64,000 nucleotides of DNA, from assembly GCF_014762685.1 (NCBI RefSeq), contig NZ_JABURM010000006.1, positions 484,384 through 548,383 on the forward strand. The letters are read 5' to 3'. Positions 36,686 to 44,787 of the stretch are shown here, in pieces (positions within the stretch are counted from its first letter, which is position 1; each line of letters begins with the position of its first letter). The position numbers were made by a program, and so were the translations under genes. Source of the stretch: Gracilimonas sp. (lineage in GTDB: Bacteria; Bacteroidota; Rhodothermia; Balneolales; Balneolaceae). The notes under the pieces were generated by a model. That model worked only from the letters and a program-made list of their open reading frames with translations. It was not told the origin of the DNA and did not search any database.

Positions 36686-36726
36686 TTGTAAGGAGTTGCC
36701 TTGAAATTGCTCTTACTAATAAAAGA
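36686..36726 (+). promoter_or_regulatory. Leader words shared with the 13.3-kb cassette, plus hairpin
   Basis: TTGTAAGGA starts at 36686 and GCTCTTACTA at 36709, 23 nt apart as in the other cassette. TTGCTCTT (36707-36714) pairs perfectly with AAGAGCAA (36723-36730 by count of the line), giving an 8-bp hairpin 20-45 nt before the ATG at 36751. Confidence 0.6.
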
Positions 36727-36750
36727 GCAAACTAAATCGAGGTACTTCTT

Positions 36751-37158
36751 ATGAAATCTTATCAATCAAAAAATAAAGACTATAAACACAGCGAGATCAC
36801 AGGTGATATCATTGGCTGTGCAATGCGTGTTCATTCAGGGTTAGGGCCGGGATATCCGGAAGTGATCTATCAGCGGGCTTTGGCTTATGAAATGGATAAA
36901 GCAGGTCTTAGTTTCTCAAGAGAGATTGATATTCCAATAATGTATGATGGTATTCAGGTTGGCCTAAGGCGGGCTGACTTTATTGTTAAAAATGCCGTAG
37001 TTTTAGAGCTCAAAGCAATAAGTGAATTGGACAAAGGCAATTTTAATCAGGTTTTGAATTATCTGGAAGCCTATAAAAAAGAGATTGGCTTGCTAATCAA
37101 TTTTGGAACGGAAAGCCTGCAATTCAAAAGACTTATCTTAACATTAAAAGAAAAATAA
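36751..37158 (+). CDS. GxxExxY family protein (PD-(D/E)XK-like)
   Basis: 135 residues, ATG 36751 preceded by a weak GAGG at 36739-36742. The naming motif is visible in HSGLGPGYPEVIYQRAL (GYPEVIY). The nuclease-like core follows: LRRADFIVKNAVVLELKAISEL (D...ELK), then QVLNYLEAYKKEIGLLINFG. The fold resembles PD-(D/E)XK nucleases or Vsr/RecB-type domains, but no activity is established for the family. It often occurs as scattered copies near repeats (from memory). It is the only gene in its cassette. Confidence 0.92.
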   Translation: MKSYQSKNKDYKHSEITGDIIGCAMRVHSGLGPGYPEVIYQRALAYEMDKAGLSFSREIDIPIMYDGIQVGLRRADFIVKNAVVLELKAISELDKGNFNQVLNYLEAYKKEIGLLINFGTESLQFKRLILTLKEK

Positions 37159-37214
37159 TTTAATACAGAAATTCTTCTGTGCAACCCGCGAAATCAGCGA
37201 TCGAAAAACACCCT

Positions 37215-39401
37215 ATGATAACTCAGGCAAAAGAGACCCTAAAAGAAACCTTTGGCTACGACACCTTTCGCCCCCTTCAGGAAGACATTATCAGTCAGGT
37301 TACCCAAAGAAAAGACGCACTTGTAATAATGCCTACCGGTGGAGGAAAATCACTTTGCTACCAAATTCCGGCACTGTTATTTGATGGTTTAACGGTAGTG
37401 GTATCTCCACTTATTTCTCTAATGAAAGATCAGGTGGAGCAACTCCGGGAATATGATATTAATGCAGTTCATTTGAACAGTTCGTTATCTCCGGAAGCTT
37501 ATGGTTATAATCGCCGTCAAGTGCTGCAGGGTAAAGCAAAGCTACTGTACATCGCTCCGGAAACACTGCTCATGGGTAAAACCAAAGAACTGCTGGCTGA
37601 CATCAAGGTTGATTTATTTGCGGTGGATGAAGCTCATTGTATTTCAGAATGGGGACATGATTTTCGTCCGGATTATCGCCAATTGGCTGCTGCACGTAAA
37701 GAGCTTTTCCCTGAAGCTACGTGCATGGCGCTTACGGCAACGGCCACTCCTCGGGTGCGTGAAGACATCAAAAAAACCTTAGACTTTGGGGAATCTGAGG
37801 AGTTTATAGCCAGCTTTGATCGACCTAATTTATTTCTGAAAATTGCCGATAAAGATGACCCCGTAAATCAGGTACTCGATTTTCTGTACACACGCAAAAA
37901 CCAATCGGGAATTATCTATTGTATTTCCCGCCGACAGGTAGATGAGTTAGCGCAAGAACTAGATGATGAAGGCTATTCGGTAAGGCCATATCATGCCGGA
38001 CTTTCATCCAGAGACCGTTCCATTAATCAGCGGGCATTTATTCGGGATGATGTATCTATAATTGTGGCAACAATTGCCTTTGGGATGGGGATCAACAAAC
38101 CCAATGTTCGGTTTGTTATGCATTATGATATGCCGCAAAATATAGAGCAGTATTACCAGCAAATTGGCCGTGCCGGCCGGGATGGTTTGCGCTCAGATTG
38201 CGTAATGCTTTTCAGCTATGCAGACACCCAGAAGATTAAATACTTCATCAATAAAAAAGAGGGACAGGAAAAAGAGGTAGCAGAGAAACATTTGGAAGAC
38301 CTGCTCAAATTTATAGAAGCAAAAAAATGCCGGCGTATTCCGTTGATGAAATATTTTGGGGAAGAATACCCCAAAGATGAATGCGGAATGTGTGATAATT
38401 GTCTTGCAGATGATGCGGATGTAGAGGATTTCACTTTGCAGGCCAAAAAGCTATTGCAATGTATCTCTGAATTAGAAGAAAGTTTCGGAAAAACCCAGGT
38501 TGTGAATGTGCTGCGCGGCTCAAAAGCCAAAAAGATATTAGAATTGGAGCATGATAAGCTGGTATCATACGGGTCGGGCAAGGAATGGTCTAAAGATCAG
38601 TGGGAACAACTTTCAAGGATGCTAATTCGTCAGGATTATCTTGCCAAGGGTGAGCACGCTGAATTAAAGCTGGAAGAAAAAGCTCAGGCAGTTTTAAAGG
38701 GGGATGAAAATGTGTTCGGCACATTGGACCGAACCAGTACGACGATGAGTACTGAGGAGGCTTCACGAGTGGCTAATGAAGTAGAAGCTCAATATGATGA
38801 GACTTTATTTGAAATATTACGGAAGGAACGAAAAAAATTAGCTGATGAAAAGGGAATCCCTCCCTATACTATTTTCCCCGATACCACTTTGATGGAAATG
38901 GCCTATTACTACCCCAAAGACAAAGAGCATTTGTTACCGCTCTATGGTGTTGGAGAAGTAAAGCTAAAAAAATACGGCTCTGTTTTTATCGGAGTGATCA
39001 AAAAATACACCAGTGAACACGGAATTGAAGCCAGGGAAGCATCGCTTCAGGAGAAGGCCGAGGAGTTTGAAAAAGAAGAACAACATGTTCAGATTGGTAA
39101 AGCGTTTAATGACGGGCAATCCATAGAGCACCTTGCAGAAGAACATGGCGTGAAGGAAGTCACCATTCTAAATCATTTGAAGGATTACCTGAAAGATGGA
39201 AATGGACTGAGATTAGATGGCATTACCGAGGCAACCTCACTCTCGCTTCGTCAACAGGATGAGATTATTAAGATTTTTGATGAAAAAGGAGCGCATATGT
39301 TGAAGGTGGTGTATGATCGGATGAATAAGAAAATAGGCTACGACCAGATTCGCATTATGCAGCTTTATTTTATGGCGAACAAAGCAGCGGAAAAGAATTA
39401 G
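37215..39401 (+). CDS. recQ: ATP-dependent DNA helicase RecQ
   Basis: 728 residues from ATG 37215; a GTG 36 bp upstream would place the start inside the cassette's right arm. A 3'-5' SF2 helicase for recombination and fork repair. Motifs: FRPLQEDII, IMPTGGGKSLCYQ (Walker A), AVDEAHCISEWGHDFRPDY (DEAH plus aromatic loop), ALTATATPRV and QQIGRAGRDGLRSDC. The RQC zinc cysteines are in KCRRIPLMKYFG and DECGMCDNC. A winged helix and an HRDC domain (about 505-585) follow. The C-terminal 120 residues carry an extra helix-turn-helix (SIEHLAEEHGVKEVTILNHL), as in the longer RecQ group of Bacteroidota and Firmicutes. It converges with the kinase gene, 2 bp apart. Confidence 0.96.
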   Translation: MITQAKETLKETFGYDTFRPLQEDIISQVTQRKDALVIMPTGGGKSLCYQIPALLFDGLTVVVSPLISLMKDQVEQLREYDINAVHLNSSLSPEAYGYNRRQVLQGKAKLLYIAPETLLMGKTKELLADIKVDLFAVDEAHCISEWGHDFRPDYRQLAAARKELFPEATCMALTATATPRVREDIKKTLDFGESEEFIASFDRPNLFLKIADKDDPVNQVLDFLYTRKNQSGIIYCISRRQVDELAQELDDEGYSVRPYHAGLSSRDRSINQRAFIRDDVSIIVATIAFGMGINKPNVRFVMHYDMPQNIEQYYQQIGRAGRDGLRSDCVMLFSYADTQKIKYFINKKEGQEKEVAEKHLEDLLKFIEAKKCRRIPLMKYFGEEYPKDECGMCDNCLADDADVEDFTLQAKKLLQCISELEESFGKTQVVNVLRGSKAKKILELEHDKLVSYGSGKEWSKDQWEQLSRMLIRQDYLAKGEHAELKLEEKAQAVLKGDENVFGTLDRTSTTMSTEEASRVANEVEAQYDETLFEILRKERKKLADEKGIPPYTIFPDTTLMEMAYYYPKDKEHLLPLYGVGEVKLKKYGSVFIGVIKKYTSEHGIEAREASLQEKAEEFEKEEQHVQIGKAFNDGQSIEHLAEEHGVKEVTILNHLKDYLKDGNGLRLDGITEATSLSLRQQDEIIKIFDEKGAHMLKVVYDRMNKKIGYDQIRIMQLYFMANKAAEKN

Positions 39402-39403
39402 GA

Positions 39404-40837
39404 CTAACAGTCATCACGTACCGGAAGAGTTACCGTAAATTCAGCACCACCTTGTTTTCTATTTTCAGCGGTGATGCTTCCCCCGGCTTGTAAAATAATT
39501 TCGTTAGAAATAGCTAGTCCAAGCCCCAGCCCGAATTTAGCCCCTTGGTTTTTAGTTGTGAAGTTAGGCTCAAAAATGTGGGGCATGATTTCATCTGGTA
39601 TTCCTGGGCCGCTGTCAGATATTTTAACTTTGATTAGGTTGTCATCATAACTTGTAGAAATTGAAATTGCTCCCCTTTCTTCAATGGCATCACAGGCATT
39701 CACAATAATATTAGTCCAAACTTGATTAAGGTCGCCCACAAACACACAAGTTTTTGGAATTTCATTCAGCTGTAGAGTCAGATCTACGAATTTTAACCGA
39801 TTGCTTAATACAAGTATGGTGTCATTGATTCCTTCCCGGATGTCAGCGAGTTGTTCCTTATTTTGATCTTGTCTGCTATAACTTTTCAGACTTTTCACAA
39901 GATTTGCAATTCTGCGACTTGCAATACGGATGTTTTGAATCATCTTTCCGGCTTCAAAATGATTGACTAAGTCAGGAAGAGTCCCTTTTTTCTTGAATTC
40001 ATTGATCAAGGCCAGGGCTTTATCCGGCATATGAGCGAGTTTCCGAATGGTTGCTCTTTCATGAATCCAGGGGTATTTTTTTTCCATATCCAGCATGCGT
40101 TTTCGTAAAGTAGAGCTATCTACCGGTTCACTGTTAAGTCCAAACTTAAATAGCTTGAATGCAGCATCGGAATCTTCAAATCCGGTGTAAATTTCTACCA
40201 GGTTTTCAGCGGAACGCATTAAGGCTGAAGCAGGATTATTTACCTCATGGGCAAAACCGGCAACCAACTCTCCGAGCGTAGCCATCTTCTCCTGATGCAC
40301 GAGCATCTGGTGGGTTTCCTCTAATTGTTTATAAGCGGCTTTTAGGTTATTACGATCTTTGTTGAGTTCTTTGCTTAACAGGTGTGTTTTTGTTTGAAGG
40401 CGCAGATTGCTTTTGTATCGCAGGATCATATTATTGAGCATCAGCTGCTGCAAAGGGTGTTTAAGCCTGGGATGATCATTCAGGTATTGCTCGAATTGCT
40501 GGGGGCGCATTTTTAAGGCTAATCCCTTGGTTGTGATGCGCCCACTTGTCAGGGTTGGTTCTCCGGTTGTAAAAGCAATCAGCCCGGCAAAGCTTCCGGG
40601 GCCCAATGTAATGAGGGCAACTTCAGTATCGTCAGGCTGAGTGCGTGTTAATTGGATATTTCCTTCTAAAATGAGATACATAAACTCCAACGGTTCTCCT
40701 TGTGAAAACAAAAGCTCTCCCTCATTCAGCGCCATAAGCTGATCCTGCAACTCATCTAGTTCATCTACTAACTTGTGAATGAAATTAAGGATGGCTGCAT
40801 TATCATTTAACCAGGGGATGCCGGTGGATTTACTCAT
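39404..40837 (-). CDS. Sensor histidine kinase with N-terminal cyclic-nucleotide-binding domain
   Basis: 477 residues, no membrane segments, so cytosolic. Residues 20-140 form a CRP-like cNMP domain (LFSQGEPLEFMYLILEGNI, LGPGSFAGLIAFTTGEP). A coiled-coil (about 155-185) leads to the H box GFAHEVNNPASAL (His near 195). A helical insertion of about 90 residues then precedes the HATPase domain with NIIVNACDAIEE (N), ISDSGPGIPDEI (G1) and FGLGLGLAISNEI (G2). It is third in the operon DASS transporter-REC-kinase, 12 bp after the REC gene. No DNA-binding output is encoded here. Confidence 0.9.
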   Translation of the reverse strand: MSKSTGIPWLNDNAAILNFIHKLVDELDELQDQLMALNEGELLFSQGEPLEFMYLILEGNIQLTRTQPDDTEVALITLGPGSFAGLIAFTTGEPTLTSGRITTKGLALKMRPQQFEQYLNDHPRLKHPLQQLMLNNMILRYKSNLRLQTKTHLLSKELNKDRNNLKAAYKQLEETHQMLVHQEKMATLGELVAGFAHEVNNPASALMRSAENLVEIYTGFEDSDAAFKLFKFGLNSEPVDSSTLRKRMLDMEKKYPWIHERATIRKLAHMPDKALALINEFKKKGTLPDLVNHFEAGKMIQNIRIASRRIANLVKSLKSYSRQDQNKEQLADIREGINDTILVLSNRLKFVDLTLQLNEIPKTCVFVGDLNQVWTNIIVNACDAIEERGAISISTSYDDNLIKVKISDSGPGIPDEIMPHIFEPNFTTKNQGAKFGLGLGLAISNEIILQAGGSITAENRKQGGAEFTVTLPVRDDC

Positions 40838-40849
40838 GATGGCTAATTT

Positions 40850-41347
40850 CTAATGGTCGGTCATTCTGTTTTTACGGAGCGCATCGGAAAGCCGGGCTGC
40901 ATCTAATATTTGCATATAGGGGAGCAGGTTTTTTTCATTAGCTATCACAAAGTCGGTAAGCTCATTAACCACTACTCGCTCGAGCTCTTCCTGACCCCAG
41001 GGCTTTGCAATGTAATGATCTAAATCTGCTTTGTTGATAGCGAGAATGGTGTCTTCATGCCCTGCCTGACCGGTCACAAGTACTTTCTTGCTTTTCATCG
41101 TTTCAGGCCTGTTCTGCATATCAATCAACAGATCTACTCCGTTTTTTCCCGGGAGAACATGATCACATAAGATTAAACCGATTTTATGCCCGTGGTCAAT
41201 AATGTAATCAATCACCTCTGTAGCTTCCGATACATTATTAGCCGTTTCAACAGGGAAGTAAGACTCAAATTTTTCAAGGTCTTTTATCAAAGCTTCCATT
41301 ACTTCCAGCTCATCTTCTACTATCAATATGTAAATTTTTTCATCCAT
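40850..41347 (-). CDS. Single-domain response regulator (REC)
   Basis: 165 residues. The receiver domain has the acidic pair in ILIVEDELEV, phospho-acceptor Asp62 (LILCDHVLPGKNG), Thr in KKVLVTGQAG and Lys in IAKPWGQEEL. About 35 residues follow without a recognised output domain. It lies between the DASS transporter (10 bp) and the kinase (12 bp), so it is probably phosphorylated by that kinase. It could act on the transporter or as a phosphate sink (inference). Confidence 0.9.
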   Translation of the reverse strand: MDEKIYILIVEDELEVMEALIKDLEKFESYFPVETANNVSEATEVIDYIIDHGHKIGLILCDHVLPGKNGVDLLIDMQNRPETMKSKKVLVTGQAGHEDTILAINKADLDHYIAKPWGQEELERVVVNELTDFVIANEKNLLPYMQILDAARLSDALRKNRMTDH

Positions 41348-41357
41348 AACAGTTCCC

Positions 41358-42758
41358 TCAATTTAAGATTAATGGCCAATAAAAGAGTGCGTAAAGAGTC
41401 ACCATCAATAACCCGAAAAGCCCGATCACTAACCCCGCGCGGGTCATATGTTTAGTTTTTAGGGTGCCGGTACTCATTGCAATGGCATTGGGCGGGGTTG
41501 AAATGGGGAGCATCATTGCCATGCTTGCGCTTACCCCGATCACCAGGCTGATAAGGATTAAACTGAACCCTTCACCCGCTACACCTGATTTTGCTAAACT
41601 GACTGCAAGTGGAATCAGTAAAGTAGCAGAAACCGTATTTGAGAGGAAATTTGACATCACGATGGCAACCAAACTAAAGGCAATAATCATAAATAATGTA
41701 GAAAAAGCACTCCATTCAATGCTGGTGATAATCCATTCTGCGAGACCGGTACTTTCCATCGAAATACCGAGTGATATTCCACCAGCTACCAGCCATAATA
41801 CTTCCCAGGGAAGCTGGCGAATACCGTCTTTATCTAAAATACCCGTGAGAGCTAAAGCAGCTACCGGGATAAGTGCAATGATGCTACTTCCAATACCGTG
41901 AAAACTTTCTGTTATCCAAAGTAAAACGGTAGCGCCAAAAACGAAATACACCAAGATAGCAGAGCTGTTTTTTTGAAAGGCTCCTTTCATATCCATTGAT
42001 AGAGAACCAGATTTTGGTTTGAACATCCACAAAAGGATCAACCAGCTTGCAATGAGGACCAGCATAACCAACGGGGCAGCCAGGATCATCCATTCGGTAA
42101 ATGCAATATTTATTCCCTGGGTTGAAAGAGCCCCGATGACTACAGCATTGGGCGGTGTTCCGATGGGGGTAGCAATGCCACCAATATTTGCTGCAAAAGG
42201 AATACTGAGTGCGAGGCCAATCCTCAGTGGATCATCCAGATCGGTTTTGGCTATGATGGGGAGAATGACAGTCATCATCATAGCGGTAGTGGCGGTGTTA
42301 CTCATAAAAGCAGAAAGCACGGCGGTGACCGCCATCAACCCGAGAATTATGAACTTAGGTTTTGAACCAAAGGGTTTGAGTAAAAGGCGGGTCAGGTTTT
42401 TATCGAGATCATATTTTACTGCGGCATCAGCGAGAACAAAGCCACCTAAAAAAAGAATGATGATGGGGTTTGCAAGCGTGCCAATGAAATCAGTGTAAGG
42501 GTTTGGGTTATAATCAGCGGTTATTTCCGGGAAAAGTACTCCTTGTTTACTCAGGAAGAAAACCTGAAGTAAAATAACCAGGATTGAAGTAGCATAAATC
42601 GGAACCGGCTCCAGCATCCAAAAAATTGCGGCAATAAAGAAAATACTGAGAGCAACATGCCCAGCCTCGGACAAACCGGAGATGTTCAGAAAAAAAGGAA
42701 TCATAAAACCAATGATCCCGAGCAGAATAGAAACCGATTGTTTAGAAAAGACCTTCAT
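41358..42758 (-). CDS. DASS/SLC13 family anion transporter
   Basis: 466 residues with about 12 hydrophobic segments. The DASS signatures are the SNTATTAMMMTVILPI and IPFAANIGGIATPIGTPPNAV stretches (SNT and TPPN motifs) and their inverted-repeat partners MSNFLSNTVSAT and PISTPPNAIAMSTG. Family members import dicarboxylates, citrate or sulfate with Na+; the substrate is not resolved by motif. It is the first gene of an operon with a REC protein and a histidine kinase. Confidence 0.92.
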   Translation of the reverse strand: MKVFSKQSVSILLGIIGFMIPFFLNISGLSEAGHVALSIFFIAAIFWMLEPVPIYATSILVILLQVFFLSKQGVLFPEITADYNPNPYTDFIGTLANPIIILFLGGFVLADAAVKYDLDKNLTRLLLKPFGSKPKFIILGLMAVTAVLSAFMSNTATTAMMMTVILPIIAKTDLDDPLRIGLALSIPFAANIGGIATPIGTPPNAVVIGALSTQGINIAFTEWMILAAPLVMLVLIASWLILLWMFKPKSGSLSMDMKGAFQKNSSAILVYFVFGATVLLWITESFHGIGSSIIALIPVAALALTGILDKDGIRQLPWEVLWLVAGGISLGISMESTGLAEWIITSIEWSAFSTLFMIIAFSLVAIVMSNFLSNTVSATLLIPLAVSLAKSGVAGEGFSLILISLVIGVSASMAMMLPISTPPNAIAMSTGTLKTKHMTRAGLVIGLFGLLMVTLYALFYWPLILN

Positions 42759-42788
42759 GATAACGGCAATAGATTCTTCAAATGGTAG

Positions 42789-42818
42789 TTGAACCGATAA
42801 GAGTATAGGCTATCTTTG
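42789..42818 (+). promoter_or_regulatory. Bacteroidota-type promoter upstream of the DUF58 gene
   Basis: TTG (42789-42791), a 19-nt spacer and TATCTTTG (42811-42818) fit the -33/-7 consensus (TTTG...TAnnTTTG) with an exact -7 box. It lies 79 bp upstream of the ATG at 42897. An AAGGAG at 42836-42841 is too far upstream to be the ribosome binding site of this start. Confidence 0.5.
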
Positions 42819-42896
42819 CGAAATTATTGTGAAGAAAAGGAGCGTTTATTACTGAATCTGCCTTTCATAAATAAATTTATAATAGTACCATGAATT

Positions 42897-43817
42897 ATGA
42901 TCTTAGAACCAAATATACTGTCCAAACTATCCTCGCTTGAACTGCGTGCGAAGAAGATCGTGGAGGGTTTCATTTCCGGATTACATAAAAGTCCGTTTCA
43001 TGGATTTAGCGTGGAGTTTGCGGAGCATCGTCCTTACAACCCCGGTGATGATTTCAAACATATAGACTGGAAAGTATATGCCAAGAAAGAACGGTTTTAT
43101 GTGAAGCGGTATGAAGAGGAAACAAATCTTCGTTCCTATATCATGTTGGATACGAGCTCATCCATGCAATTCAGGCATTTTTCAGAATGGAGTAAGCTTA
43201 GATATGGGATTCATTATGCAGCTTCATTGATGTATTTGATGCATCGTCAGCGAGATGCTTGCGGGCTGATCCCATTCAACTCAAAGATTGATGCCTTTAT
43301 TCCGGCCAAGTCAACTTATGCCCATTTGAGGCAAATTTACACAGAATTGGAGCGAGAGTTGATTCATGAGGAGAATAAAGATGCTGAACGAAGACAAACG
43401 GCGTCAGCTCAGGCAATTCACGAAGTAGCAGAGCGGTTGAATCACCGAAGTTTGGTGGTAATCATTACTGATCTTTTTGAAAATTCCGGGGAACATGAAG
43501 AATTGATTTCTGCTTTAAAACATCTTCGTCATCGAAAACATGAAGTATTGTTGTTTAATGTGCTGGAAAAGAAAAGTGAGCGCGATCTTGATTTCCCGGA
43601 TCGGCGCTTTGTATTTGAGGACATGGAGTTAGGGGATGAAGTGGAGGTGCTTCCGGCTCAGGTGCGCCAGGATTATCAGGAAAAAGTAGCTGAATACACC
43701 AAGAAATTCCAAATGGCTTGCAGTGAGTTCGAGATCGATTTTGAAGAGATGGATACCCAAAGCCCTTTTGATCAGTCTTTGCTGGCCTATCTTACCAAGC
43801 GTAGAAGATTGGGGTAA
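42897..43817 (+). CDS. DUF58 domain protein (vWA-like)
   Basis: 306 residues, no signal peptide. The DUF58 signature FAEHRPYNPGDDFKHIDWKVYAKK is split here as AEHRPYNPGDDF and HIDWKVYAKKE. A vWA-like core follows with MLDTSSSMQF (MIDAS DxSxS) and LVVIITDLFENSGE. Such proteins usually accompany a MoxR AAA ATPase, but none is adjacent. It probably serves in protein assembly or chaperone-like work; the partner is unknown. It is monocistronic behind a good promoter. Confidence 0.9.
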   Translation: MILEPNILSKLSSLELRAKKIVEGFISGLHKSPFHGFSVEFAEHRPYNPGDDFKHIDWKVYAKKERFYVKRYEEETNLRSYIMLDTSSSMQFRHFSEWSKLRYGIHYAASLMYLMHRQRDACGLIPFNSKIDAFIPAKSTYAHLRQIYTELERELIHEENKDAERRQTASAQAIHEVAERLNHRSLVVIITDLFENSGEHEELISALKHLRHRKHEVLLFNVLEKKSERDLDFPDRRFVFEDMELGDEVEVLPAQVRQDYQEKVAEYTKKFQMACSEFEIDFEEMDTQSPFDQSLLAYLTKRRRLG

Positions 43818-43862
43818 TAATCAGCAAGCTAATAATCATTAACGAATACACGAATAACGAAT

Positions 43863-44660
43863 TTACGTCACCTTTTGATTCTTTAAGATCCTATTCAGCA
43901 ACGTCGGTGAAACACGCTGAACCCAAATAGCCAGCCCTTCCTTAAAGCCGGTCACATAAATTTCTTCTTTTTTTGATTTAATCTTTGGCATCACTTTTTT
44001 CACCATTTTATCAGGGGTCATGGCTTTTTTGTGGGCATCCCCCATCTCCCCAAATTTAGAGCCATCACCCGTGAGCGCATTTTTACTGATCTCGGTTTTG
44101 ATAAATCCGGGGCATAATAAAGTTACGGCCACATTATGTTCGTACATTTCCTGGCGGAGAGAATTAAAAAATCCTTGTACGGCATGTTTACTGGCAGCAT
44201 ATCCTGAACGATACTTGGTGCCAATTTTACCGGCCACACTGCTGGTTACAATGATGTGTCCCGATTTTCGCTCCATCATGTGGGGAAGCACTTGCTTAGT
44301 TAAGCCCACAGCCCCGAAATAATTAATTTCCATCAGCCGTCGAAAAGTGCTCATTTCGGTTTCTTTCACGGTAGCTCGCTGACTAATTCCTCCATTGTTA
44401 ATTAATACATCAATTTTACCAAATGCGGCTAAAGCTTCTTTCGTCTTCTGAGCGAAAGAGTCGCTCTCCGTTAAGTCCAGAGGGATAATTTTAACATTGG
44501 GTGTATCCTCCCCTAAACTATTTTTAACTTCCTGCAGAGCCCCTTTTCTCCGAGAGGAAAGAATTAGGTTTGCTCCTTCTTTATAGAAGGCTCTTGCAAA
44601 AGCTTCTCCTATGCCTGAGGAAGCTCCCGTAATCCATACTGTTTTTCCTTGGTAATTCAT
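43863..44660 (-). CDS. Short-chain dehydrogenase/reductase
   Basis: 265 residues from ATG 44660; a TTG 36 bp upstream is less likely. Classical SDR: cofactor motif VWITGASSGIGEAFAR, NNGG (LINNGGISQRA), catalytic Ser in VTSSVAGKIG and Tyr-x3-Lys in GYAASKHAVQG. The Arg-rich N-terminal segment ILSSRRKGAL suggests NADPH preference. The substrate is unknown; the C-terminal hydrophobic helix (LAIWVQRVSPTLLNRIL) resembles DHRS7-like members. It is separated from the divergent regulator gene by a 20-bp perfect inverted repeat. Confidence 0.9.
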   Translation of the reverse strand: MNYQGKTVWITGASSGIGEAFARAFYKEGANLILSSRRKGALQEVKNSLGEDTPNVKIIPLDLTESDSFAQKTKEALAAFGKIDVLINNGGISQRATVKETEMSTFRRLMEINYFGAVGLTKQVLPHMMERKSGHIIVTSSVAGKIGTKYRSGYAASKHAVQGFFNSLRQEMYEHNVAVTLLCPGFIKTEISKNALTGDGSKFGEMGDAHKKAMTPDKMVKKVMPKIKSKKEEIYVTGFKEGLAIWVQRVSPTLLNRILKNQKVT

Positions 44661-44709
44661 GCGTAAATTCTGATTTTTAAAGAAATAGTTATACAATACA
44701 GTGCTATAA

Positions 44710-44758
44710 TGTTACGGTGTTAAGGTAATATTTTCTCGATTACCTTAACACCGTAACA
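44710..44758. repeat. Perfect 20-bp inverted repeat between divergent genes
   Basis: The arm 44710-44729 (TGTTACGGTGTTAAGG...) is repeated exactly inverted at 44739-44758, with a 9-nt loop. It is centred between the SDR start (44660) and the response-regulator start (44788). It could be an operator or a leader hairpin 30 bp upstream of the regulator gene. No T-run is present, so it is not a classical terminator. Confidence 0.8.
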
Positions 44759-44787
44759 CATAAACACTTTCAGACAAAACATACACG

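Larger units (their letters stand above)
36620..37206 (+). mobile_element. Inverted-repeat-bounded cassette with GxxExxY gene
   Basis: CGATCGCTGATTTCGC (36623-36638) is exactly inverted at 37188-37203. Imperfect pairing extends each arm to about 28 bp (36620-36649 with 37177-37206). Inside are a leader of about 110 nt and one 135-codon gene. A second CGCAGATTA copy (36663-36671) lies in the leader. The right arm falls just before the true recQ start, and a GTG frame extension of recQ runs into it. No transposase is present. Size, layout and leader words match the cassette at 13228-13757. Confidence 0.7.

Noticed and set aside
37179-37214. Upstream GTG start for recQ
   Set aside because: It lies within the cassette's right arm, and the added residues (QPAKSAIEKHP) are not part of the RecQ family start. 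ATG 37215 begins the conserved helix.
44705-44710. TATAAT box upstream of the response-regulator gene
   Set aside because: No -35-like element is found at 16-18 bp, and it overlaps the inverted repeat. The evidence is too weak.
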